Shown: positions 57,293 to 64,000 of the stretch, piece after piece
Layout of the letters: the number at the start of each line of letters is the position of its first letter
How positions within the stretch are numbered: position 1 is the first letter of the stretch
From: Opitutaceae bacterium
GTDB lineage: Bacteria > Verrucomicrobiota > Verrucomicrobiia > Opitutales > Opitutaceae
NCBI GenBank assembly: GCA_024233285.1
Contig: JACKPU010000005.1
Coordinates: forward strand, 124,001 to 188,000
DNA length: 64,000 nt
Direction of reading: 5' to 3'
The notes under the pieces: model-generated
Database searches by the model: none
Told to the model about the DNA's origin: nothing
The model's input: only the letters and a program-made list of their open reading frames with translations
Made by a program: the position numbers and the translations under genes

Positions 57293-58435
57293 ATGGCCAA
57301 TCATTTTCAATTACTTAAGACCGATGCGACGACCGGCGCCCGCCGCGGCCGCCTGCAAACGCGGCACGGGATTGTGCAGACACCGATTTTCATGCCGGTC
57401 GGCACCCAAGGCACGGTCAAGTCCCTGACGCCGGCGCACCTGCGCGAAATCGGGGCACAAATCATCCTCGGCAACACCTATCACCTCAACCTGCGGCCGA
57501 CCTCGGAGTTGGTCCGGGATCTCGGTGGCTTGCATAAATTCATGGGGTGGGACGGCCCGATCCTGACTGACAGCGGCGGGTTTCAAGTCTTCTCCCTGGC
57601 CAAGCTGCGCAAGATGCGGGATGACGGCGTGGAGTTTCAATCTCACCTCGATGGGGCGAAACTGTTTCTTGGTCCGAAGGAAGTGATGTCGATTCAGACA
57701 AACCTTGGCAGCGATATCGCGATGGTGATCGATGAATGTCCGCCCTGGCCATGTGAACGCGACGCTTGCGCCGAGGCCGTCGCCCGCAGTTATCGCTGGG
57801 CGAAACAGTGTCGCGAGATTGCGGCGGACAGTGGGTTTCTCGCCAACGGCCAGCACCTTTTTGCGATAGTGCAGGGGTCGACCTTTGACGATCTGCGTCG
57901 TGAAGCCGCCGAATCGCTCGCGGCGTTGGATTTTCCCGGCTATGCGGTCGGCGGGGTGAGCGTTGGCGAACCCGAGCCGGAGATGCTCAAACAGGTCGGC
58001 GCGACCACGCCATTCATGCCGGTGGACAAACCGCGATACACGATGGGCCTCGGCACCCCACCGCAGCTTTTGAAGATGATCGCGCTGGGGGTGGACATGT
58101 TTGACTGCGTGCTGCCGTCGCGCGTGGCGCGCAACGGCCTAGTCTTCACGCCCGACGGACCGCTCAACTTGCGCAACGAAAAGTTCCGCGCGGATTCGCG
58201 TCCGATCAGCGAGGAAGTCGTCAATTACACGACACAGTTTTCGCGTGCTTACCTGCGGCACCTGACAATTGCGGGAGAGATTTTGAGCTGCACGCTGCTG
58301 ACACTGCACAATCTGCATTTTTACCTCGATCTGATGGCGCAGGCCCGGGCGCACATCGAGGCGGGCGATTATGGCGCCTGGCACCGCGGTTGGATTGAGC
58401 GCTATGAGACCGGCGCAGCGGCGCGCACGGCTTGA
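57293..58435 (+). CDS. tgt: tRNA-guanine transglycosylase lacking the zinc cysteines
   Basis: 380 residues from the ATG at 57293. It exchanges guanine 34 for preQ1 in queuosine tRNAs. Signatures: PIFMPVGTQGTVKSLTP, LGNTYHLNLRPT, ILTDSGGFQVFSLAKLRK with the active-site Asp, YAVGGVSVGEPE, PRYTMGLGTPPQLL and FDCVLPSRVARNGLVFT with the nucleophile Asp. The zinc motif CxCxxC normally found before SRAY is missing: E. coli ECDCYTC aligns with EVVNYTT (V309, N311, T314), with one residue deleted nearby. The fourth ligand His (H339, TLHN) remains. All other catalytic parts look intact. The glycosidase gene follows four bases later. Confidence 0.97.
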   Translation: MANHFQLLKTDATTGARRGRLQTRHGIVQTPIFMPVGTQGTVKSLTPAHLREIGAQIILGNTYHLNLRPTSELVRDLGGLHKFMGWDGPILTDSGGFQVFSLAKLRKMRDDGVEFQSHLDGAKLFLGPKEVMSIQTNLGSDIAMVIDECPPWPCERDACAEAVARSYRWAKQCREIAADSGFLANGQHLFAIVQGSTFDDLRREAAESLAALDFPGYAVGGVSVGEPEPEMLKQVGATTPFMPVDKPRYTMGLGTPPQLLKMIALGVDMFDCVLPSRVARNGLVFTPDGPLNLRNEKFRADSRPISEEVVNYTTQFSRAYLRHLTIAGEILSCTLLTLHNLHFYLDLMAQARAHIEAGDYGAWHRGWIERYETGAAARTA

Positions 58436-58439
58436 TTCG

Positions 58440-60626
58440 ATGAAACCGCTGTCAGCGAAAATCGAAGTTCGCGCCGGACGCCCGCGACTCATGTTGAATG
58501 GCGTGGAGTCGGCGCCGTTGCTTTACGGTCTCACGGATGCCCCCGGCTCGCGTTGGAGTTGGGAAGAGATTCCCACGCGCAACATTGCGTTGTTTGCGTC
58601 CAACGGCGTTCGTTTGTTTCAAGCCGACCTGTGGTTCGAGCAGATGATCGGCGAGGACGACCAGCTGAACATTGCCCTCGCACGCCGGCAGGTTGCCGGG
58701 GTGCTCGCCGCGTGTCCGGATGCCGCGGTCATGCTGCGCGTGCATGTCAACGCGCCGCAGTGGTGGTTGGATCGCCATCCTGGTGAGACGGTTGGCTACA
58801 GCGGAGTGGAACCCGAACCGGAGCATCCTTGGAGTTTGCAGCGTCCGTTGGCGCAGGATGCCGGCCGGCCGCGGCGGGCGAGCTTTTGCTCCCGGCCGTG
58901 GCTGGATTGGGCGAGTGCGCATTTGCGGGATTTCTGCGCGCGTCTGGCGGAAACGCCAGAAGGCGGGGCGGTGTTTGGCATCCAAGTGGCCAACGGGGTT
59001 TACGGTGAATGGCACCAGTTTGGGTTTCTAGCACACGATCCGGATACGGGTGAACCGTCCACGGAAGCGTTTCGCGCGTGGTTGCGGCAACGCTATCGCG
59101 ATGAGGCGGCGCTCGCGACCGCGTGGCGGCAACCCGATCTGACTTGGAACGACATTGCCGTGCCGGATACCGCGGCACGCGAGATTGCCGACGCAGGCCC
59201 GCTGCGCGATCCGCGCCAAGGGCGGGCGGTGATTGATTATTTTCAGTTTCAACACGAGAAGCTCGCCGAGGTCGTGCTGCACCTTTCCGCCACGGTCAAA
59301 GCGGCGTGGCCGCGTCCGGTCATCACCGCCGCATTCTTCGGCTATTTTCATAATCTGTTCGGTCGGCATGCAGCGGGCGGACATCTCTCCCTGGATCGGG
59401 TGCTCGCATCGCCGGTCCTGGATTGTTTGTGCGCCCCGCAATCCTACGAACCCGCCGCCCGGGACATGGGCGGCACTGGTCACTCGCGGGGGTTGATCGA
59501 TCCGGTGCGACGTGCGGGCAAACTCTGGCTGGATGAAATGGACCAGCCCACAACCGTGAGCGGTTGTCCTTGGGATCCGACTTTCAAAAGTGACCTCAAC
59601 GCGGACGTGGCCGTCCACCTGCGCAACATGCTGCAAGGCATCACTCGCGGGGCCGGAGCCTGGTGGTATGATTTCGGCCCCACCGCAGGCACGCCGGAGG
59701 CGGTGCGCTACGGACCGATCGGTTGGTGGGATCACCCGCGACTACAAGCAGATGTCGCCGCGATCATGCGGTTGGTTAAGGCTCGCTTGGCGGACACCTA
59801 CACGCGGCGGGCTGATGTCCTTGTCGTGCAGGATCCCTGGTCTTTCGTGCATACGGTCGGCAAACGGCTCCTCCCGGAGGGCGTGAAGCTCGGCGTTATG
59901 CCGACGACGCAGGGCGACCTTGTGACCCCTTTGGGCGTGGATGGCTTGATCGCAGGATTGAATCAATCCGGCATGGTGCATGACGAAGCACTGCCTCACG
60001 AACTGGCCACGATGGACCTGACGCCCTACAAACTCGTGATTTATGCGACCGCGGCTGTGCTTGATGCCACTCAGCGCGCGATCCTGCGTCAACGCGTCGC
60101 GACGGAAGGACGGCATGTGGTCTTAACCGGATTCGCAGGGTGGGGCGATGGCGAGGCCGCCGGGCCCGAATTGGCTGCGCAGTTGACCGGCTTGTCCGTC
60201 ACGCTGCATGAAGCCTCCTCTGCCAGACTGGCGCTCTCTTTTGACGGCGTCGCCGCGGATGTGGATTTGGGTGGTCCGCTTGCGGTGCCGGCATTCGCGG
60301 CGGATGGCGTGGAAGTTCTCGGCCGGTGGGCCGACGGGCAGCCCGCGGCTGTGACGCGAACGGCGACGCAAGCGGTTTGGGGTGCCTTTGCCGTGGCGCC
60401 CGCTCAACCGGCGGTGCTGCGCGCGTTGGGGCGTCGAGCAGGATGTCACGTGATCAATGATCACGACGAGACGACGCTCGCCGGTGCCGGTTTGGTGATT
60501 GTGCACACGCTGGCGGGCGGACGCCGTCGCTTGGTTTCGCCGGATGGCGCGGTGATCGAAGCGGAGTTGCCGCCCGGCAGCACGGTCGTGTTTGATAGCC
60601 GTTCCGGGGACAGGTTGATCGGTTGA
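58440..60626 (+). CDS. GH42-like (GH-A clan) beta-galactosidase-type glycosidase
   Basis: 728 residues from the ATG at 58440, four bases after tgt. The TIM-barrel part follows GH42 enzymes: NGVRLFQADLWFEQM, VMLRVHVNAPQWWLDRHPGE, FGIQVANGVYGEWHQFGF and RAWLRQRYRDEAALATAW. E190 (GVYGEW) is in place of the usual NE acid/base, and E366 (KLWLDEMDQ) is the likely nucleophile. A trimerisation-like domain and a small C-terminal beta domain follow (VRYGPIGWWDHPRLQ; ALPHELATMDLTPYKLVIY). There is no signal peptide. The altered acid/base context (NG instead of NE) makes substrate prediction uncertain. Nearby genes do not include a transporter. Confidence 0.82.
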   Translation: MKPLSAKIEVRAGRPRLMLNGVESAPLLYGLTDAPGSRWSWEEIPTRNIALFASNGVRLFQADLWFEQMIGEDDQLNIALARRQVAGVLAACPDAAVMLRVHVNAPQWWLDRHPGETVGYSGVEPEPEHPWSLQRPLAQDAGRPRRASFCSRPWLDWASAHLRDFCARLAETPEGGAVFGIQVANGVYGEWHQFGFLAHDPDTGEPSTEAFRAWLRQRYRDEAALATAWRQPDLTWNDIAVPDTAAREIADAGPLRDPRQGRAVIDYFQFQHEKLAEVVLHLSATVKAAWPRPVITAAFFGYFHNLFGRHAAGGHLSLDRVLASPVLDCLCAPQSYEPAARDMGGTGHSRGLIDPVRRAGKLWLDEMDQPTTVSGCPWDPTFKSDLNADVAVHLRNMLQGITRGAGAWWYDFGPTAGTPEAVRYGPIGWWDHPRLQADVAAIMRLVKARLADTYTRRADVLVVQDPWSFVHTVGKRLLPEGVKLGVMPTTQGDLVTPLGVDGLIAGLNQSGMVHDEALPHELATMDLTPYKLVIYATAAVLDATQRAILRQRVATEGRHVVLTGFAGWGDGEAAGPELAAQLTGLSVTLHEASSARLALSFDGVAADVDLGGPLAVPAFAADGVEVLGRWADGQPAAVTRTATQAVWGAFAVAPAQPAVLRALGRRAGCHVINDHDETTLAGAGLVIVHTLAGGRRRLVSPDGAVIEAELPPGSTVVFDSRSGDRLIG

Positions 60627-60639
60627 GGGATCCGCACTG

Positions 60640-60656
60640 CGGACTCGCCAAGTCCG
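60640..60656 (+). terminator. Weak hairpin between glycosidase and decarboxylase genes
   Basis: CGGACT (60640-60645) pairs with AGTCCG (60651-60656) around CGCCA; a competing stem CCGC/GCGG overlaps it. The following GGGTGGTTTGTC is only weakly T-rich, so it is at best a poor terminator. Confidence 0.3.
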
Positions 60657-60679
60657 GGGTGGTTTGTCTCATTCGTCGC

Positions 60680-61606
60680 ATGCGTATTCTAGTCACCGGC
60701 GGCGCCGGATTTCTCGGTTCACACCTTTGTGATCGCTTGCTGGCCGACGGTCATGAACTGATCTGTCTCGATAATCTTTTCACGGGCCGGAAGAGCAATA
60801 TCGCGCACTTGCTGGGCAATCCGAACTTTGAGTTCGTGCGCCACGATGTGATCGATCCCTTCAAGTTTGAGGTGGATCAGATCTACAATCTCGCCTGTCC
60901 CGCTTCGCCGCCGCACTACCAATTCAACCCCATCAAAACGACGAAGACCTCGGTGATGGGCGCGATCAACTGTCTCGGGCTGGCCAAGCGGGTGAAGGCC
61001 CGGGTGTTCCAGGCGAGCACGTCGGAGGTTTACGGCGATCCCGAGGTGCATCCGCAGCCGGAAAGCTATTGGGGGCACGTCAATCCCATCGGTCGTCGCT
61101 CCTGCTACGACGAAGGCAAGCGGGTGGCGGAAACATTGTTCTTCGATTATCACCGGGAGAACAAAGTCGATATCCGCATCGTCCGCATCTTTAACACCTA
61201 CGGTCCGCGCATGCATCCGAACGACGGGCGGGTGGTTTCCAACTTCATTGTGCAGGCGTTGAAGGGGCAGGACATCACGATCTACGGCGACGGCAAGCAG
61301 ACGCGTTCGTTCTGCTACGTGGACGACCTGATCGAGGGCTTTGTGCGGCTGATGAACCAAACCAAAACCGTCGGCCCGGTGAACATCGGCAATCCCGGTG
61401 AGTTCACCATGCTGCAACTCGCGGAACTCACATTGAAGCTCGTCGGCGGACAGTCGAAGATCGTGCATCAACCGTTGCCGGCGGATGATCCCAAGCAGCG
61501 CCGGCCCGATATCACGCTGGCGCAGACCATGCTCGGCTGGGAACCGACCGTGGCGCTGGAGGAAGGCCTCAAGCGCACGATCGACTACTTCAAGACGCAG
61601 GTTTAG
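60680..61606 (+). CDS. UDP-glucuronate decarboxylase (UDP-xylose synthase)
   Basis: 308 residues from the ATG at 60680. Short-chain dehydrogenase/epimerase fold: NAD-binding MRILVTGGAGFLGSHLCDRLL, DNLFTGRKSNIAHLLGN, YNLACPASPPHYQFNPIKT, ASTSEVYGDPEVHPQPESYWGHVNPIG, the catalytic Tyr/Lys in SCYDEGKRVAETL and RIFNTYGPRMHPNDGRVVSNF. These are diagnostic of UXS rather than of other epimerases. It makes UDP-xylose for glycans. The start is preceded by no strong ribosome-binding site. Its stop overlaps the convergent transglutaminase gene by four bases. Confidence 0.95.
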   Translation: MRILVTGGAGFLGSHLCDRLLADGHELICLDNLFTGRKSNIAHLLGNPNFEFVRHDVIDPFKFEVDQIYNLACPASPPHYQFNPIKTTKTSVMGAINCLGLAKRVKARVFQASTSEVYGDPEVHPQPESYWGHVNPIGRRSCYDEGKRVAETLFFDYHRENKVDIRIVRIFNTYGPRMHPNDGRVVSNFIVQALKGQDITIYGDGKQTRSFCYVDDLIEGFVRLMNQTKTVGPVNIGNPGEFTMLQLAELTLKLVGGQSKIVHQPLPADDPKQRRPDITLAQTMLGWEPTVALEEGLKRTIDYFKTQV

Positions 61607-62487
61607 GCCGCCGCGTGGGTCGCGGGCACCGTGGCCGCTTCGTCCAGCAGGCTGACGAGCACATCAACCGTCATCTTGCGCTCCTGCGTGCCGCGGTAGG
61701 TGCCGCGCACCGGCGGCACGTCGCTATAATTGCGTCCGACCCCGATCTTCACGTAGTGGCCGTCCACAATGCGGTTGTTGGTGGGATCGAGGCCGATCCA
61801 GCCGTGCGGTGGAATGTAAACCTCGACCCAGGCGTGACTGGCCTGCGCGCCCTTCAAATGTTCGGCCGGGCCGTTGTAAAGATAGCCGCTGATGTAGCGT
61901 GCGGGCAACTTGATCGCGCGGCACAGGCCGAGCATGACATGGGCGAAATCCTGGCAGACGCCTGAGCGCAGTTGCAGGACTTCCTCCATGGTGGAATGCA
62001 CATGCGTGGAGTTCGGTTCGTAACGAAACTCCGTGTTCACGTAGCGCATGATGCGCTGCGCGATTTGCCAGATGTCGGTCTCCTGTTCGATGATGTCGAT
62101 GGCCATGCGCCAGGTGCCGGGCCCGATGTCCACATAGGGGCTGCCCTGCAGGAAGTCGTAACATTGATTGAGCACAGCGGCGGATTCCAAGTCGGCCAGC
62201 CGGCAGGTGGCGGAATCGGCGTCCAAGGTCGGGCTGTTGCTGGTGGTGACGATGGAGGTGGCCTCGACCGAGAGCTCGGCGTGCGCGTTGGGCAGCTCGA
62301 AAAGGTGCACGCAATTCAGGTAGAAATCCAAATAGTGCTTCAGCCGCGTTGAAGGCAGCACCTTGAGAATGAAGCTGTGCCGTTGTTGATCGGCGTTGTC
62401 CACGGGCTGGAGCCGGGCTTCGTTGAAGCTGTCGACCACGGGCCGGCTGTAGCTGTAGTGGGTGCGGTGGAAAACCTTTAATTTCAT
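61603..62487 (-). CDS. Transglutaminase-like domain protein (BTLCP type)
   Basis: 294 residues from the ATG at 62485-62487. The N-terminal region KVFHRTHYSYSRPVVDSFNEARLQP is the typical transglutaminase N-terminal domain, and the catalytic triad is C178 (LRSGVCQDFAHVMLGLCRAI), His in QASHAWVEVYIPPHGW and Asp in IGLDPTNNRIVDGHY. Such proteins are encoded with alpha-E and circularly permuted ATP-grasp proteins; this set has been proposed to make or process peptides. The three genes here follow that order on the minus strand. Confidence 0.92.
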   Translation of the reverse strand: MKLKVFHRTHYSYSRPVVDSFNEARLQPVDNADQQRHSFILKVLPSTRLKHYLDFYLNCVHLFELPNAHAELSVEATSIVTTSNSPTLDADSATCRLADLESAAVLNQCYDFLQGSPYVDIGPGTWRMAIDIIEQETDIWQIAQRIMRYVNTEFRYEPNSTHVHSTMEEVLQLRSGVCQDFAHVMLGLCRAIKLPARYISGYLYNGPAEHLKGAQASHAWVEVYIPPHGWIGLDPTNNRIVDGHYVKIGVGRNYSDVPPVRGTYRGTQERKMTVDVLVSLLDEAATVPATHAAA

Positions 62488-62520
62488 CCTGCGCAATAGA
62501 AAGGGAGACCGGCTGGGAAT

Positions 62521-63543
62521 TCAGCGGATCTGTTGCTGCTGCTCTTCCTGTTGCTGGAGGACGTTGTCCGTTTCGGCTTGGAACGGTTGGAAAATGTAAG
62601 CTTGGAACAAGGCGTCACTGATGGCGTCGAGTTTGAATTGAAGCTGATCGATATACTCGTGCAGCCCGGTTTTGAAAATGTCGGCTGGCGAGCAAAATTG
62701 CAGTTCGGCGAGCGTGCGGCCGGCATGCTTTTCGGCGTCATTGCAGAAACGGCCCTCACCCACGCCGGAAATCGCGCGCAGGGCGCGGTTGAGATGTTCG
62801 ACGCAAAACCGCACCGAGCGCGGGAAGTCCTCCGAAAGCAGGAGAAACTCGGCCACCAGCGCCGGTTGCACCTCGGCCCCGTGCAGGGCCTTGTAGGCAT
62901 CCCACGCGCTGCACGAACGCAACATGGCGGACCAGCCGAGCGCATCGGCCTGGTGGGTCAGCACCGGTTCGCCGGTTTCGGGCACGGTGTCGTGGCGCAC
63001 GTCGAGCATGCGCGTCGTTTTGTCGGCGCGTTCGATGTAGCGGCCGGCGCGCATGAAGTGCCAGCCCTCGTTGCGCATGATCGTGGCGTCCGCGAGGCCC
63101 TGGAGCAGGAGCGAGCTGTTGCGCACTTCCACGAAGAAATCGTAGGGGCTCTGCTGCCAGAGTTCGCGGGCGGCGGGCGAGCGCAGGAAGAGGTAGATGC
63201 GGTTCAGTTCGCCCCAGAATTCCACGGTGATCTGGTCGCGCACGGTGCGGGCGTTTTCGCGACCATGGTAGATGCACGAGACGATCGAATTGGGGTTTGC
63301 GTCGTTGAAGACGAAGAACTCGGCGACGTTTTCACCGCTGGCCTTGGTGTAGAGCTGCGTGAAGAGCGATTCGTCCCCGGTGCTCTGCACGATGGGCATC
63401 CAATGACCCGCGAGCGTGCTGTCGTTGAGGTTGCGGAAGTTGAGCAGGAGCTGGAGATTGACATCGACGAGGCGCGCCGTGTTCTCGGCCCGCTCGATGT
63501 AGCGGCTCATCCAGTAAAGTCCGTTGGCGACGCGGCTAAGCAT
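62521..63543 (-). CDS. Alpha-E domain protein (DUF403)
   Basis: 340 residues. MLSRVANGLYWMSRYIERAENTARLVDVNL opens the family, with FVEVRNSSLLLQGLADATIMR, GWHFMRAGRYIERADKTTRMLDVRH and QADALGWSAMLRSCSAWDAYK further on. The protein is all-helical with repeated Glu-rich helices, and no enzymatic residues are known. It lies 33 bases upstream of the transglutaminase gene and three bases after the ATP-grasp gene. The C-terminus is Gln-rich (LQQQEEQQQQIR). Confidence 0.94.
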   Translation of the reverse strand: MLSRVANGLYWMSRYIERAENTARLVDVNLQLLLNFRNLNDSTLAGHWMPIVQSTGDESLFTQLYTKASGENVAEFFVFNDANPNSIVSCIYHGRENARTVRDQITVEFWGELNRIYLFLRSPAARELWQQSPYDFFVEVRNSSLLLQGLADATIMRNEGWHFMRAGRYIERADKTTRMLDVRHDTVPETGEPVLTHQADALGWSAMLRSCSAWDAYKALHGAEVQPALVAEFLLLSEDFPRSVRFCVEHLNRALRAISGVGEGRFCNDAEKHAGRTLAELQFCSPADIFKTGLHEYIDQLQFKLDAISDALFQAYIFQPFQAETDNVLQQQEEQQQQIR

Positions 63544-63546
63544 GGT

Positions 63547-64000
63547 TCAATCCTCTCCGTATAGCACCCAGGTGTCTTTGCTGCCGCCGCCTTGGGATGA
63601 GTTGACGACGAGCGAATCCTTGCGCAGCGCCACGCGCGTGAGTCCGCCGGGTATGACCGTGGTATTCTCACCGTAGAGCACAAAGGGCCGCAGGTCGATG
63701 TGCCGGCCGGCAAACTCACCGCCGGCGTAGGTCGGGTGGCGCGACAGCGAGATGGTGGGCTGCGCGATGTAGTTGCGCGGGTCGGCCTTCACGCGGCGCT
63801 TGAACTCCTCGCATTCCTTCGCGGTCGATTGCGGACCGATGAGCATGCCGTAGCCGCCTGATTCGTTGGCGGCTTTGACGACGAGCTGTTCGATGTTTTC
63901 CAAAATGTAGGCGAGGTCTTCCTTTTCGCTGCCGAGATAAGTGTCCACGTTCGGTAGAATCGGGTCCTGATCGAGGTAATATTTGATCATGCGCGGCACG
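63547..64000 (-). CDS. Circularly permuted ATP-grasp protein, C-terminal part (cut by window edge)
   Basis: The visible C-terminal 150 residues continue beyond the right edge. PRMIKYYLDQDPILPNVDTYL, NIEQLVVKAANESGGYGMLIGPQ and YIAQPTISLSRHPTYAGGEFAGRHIDLRPFVLYGEN (in pieces) are typical of the DUF404/DUF407 circularly permuted ATP-grasp family; the PGGLTRVALRKDSLVVNSSQGGGSKDTWVL end is also characteristic. These proteins are predicted peptide-bond-forming ligases. It is the first gene of the three-gene set with the alpha-E and transglutaminase proteins. Confidence 0.95.
   Translation of the reverse strand, partial: VPRMIKYYLDQDPILPNVDTYLGSEKEDLAYILENIEQLVVKAANESGGYGMLIGPQSTAKECEEFKRRVKADPRNYIAQPTISLSRHPTYAGGEFAGRHIDLRPFVLYGENTTVIPGGLTRVALRKDSLVVNSSQGGGSKDTWVLYGED

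Noticed and set aside
57226..57300. ATG start at 57300 for the amidotransferase subunit.
   Set aside because: It would add 25 non-family residues and cover the tgt promoter and start; the family N-terminus begins at the GTG at 57225.

Overview
The window is 64 kb of GC-rich bacterial chromosome made almost entirely of core genes. It reads as a Verrucomicrobiota genome, probably Opitutales/Opitutaceae. That assignment is an inference from the lineage-like EF-Tu, the extended ribosomal proteins, and the company of a DUF2961/GH172 protein, a phytanoyl-CoA-type dioxygenase, an AraC regulator and a GH-A glycosidase. No rRNA, CRISPR array, insertion sequence or prophage was seen.

Layout. 1-3000 (minus strand): the start of a GAF-domain protein cut by the window edge, a membrane M48 peptidase and LemA. 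3110-7566: a large exported TPR protein followed by an ExbB/ExbD-like pair and a small membrane-anchored protein. 7661-20397: tRNA-Thr, tuf, tRNA-Trp, secE, nusG, rplKAJL, rpoB and rpoC in the classic order. 20398-20821, the only gap above 300 bases: two terminators, a possible small RNA and the likely str promoter. 20822-39434: a fused str/S10/spc/alpha cluster from rpsL to rplQ, including fusA, secY, map and rpoA. Here rpmD, rpmJ and infA are missing, and a degenerate adenylate-kinase-like gene sits where adk usually lies. 39517-47192: a zinc-ribbon membrane peptide, guaA, an exported protein, hisDCBH and gltA. 47244-64000: mixed housekeeping genes (pdxJ, acpS, NAD(P)HX repair, dprA, HIT, nrdR, a glutamine amidotransferase, tgt), an accessory carbohydrate group (GH172-like, PHYH-like, AraC, GH42-like, UDP-glucuronate decarboxylase) and a transglutaminase/alpha-E/ATP-grasp set running off the right edge.

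The most notable signals are inside the core genes. RpoC has lost all four cysteines of its second zinc site. Tgt has lost three of its four zinc ligands. S4 and S14 are zinc-free forms. EF-Tu has KIVTIS where RGITIN is expected in switch I. The ExbD-like protein has Asn where the proton-carrying Asp is expected. The adk-position gene lacks the P-loop lysine and the LID. Many ribosomal-protein gaps carry a compact hairpin just upstream of the next gene, which suggests RNA-level control. Two related palindromic intergenic elements, near 48.0 kb and 55.6 kb, look like copies of one REP-like family.
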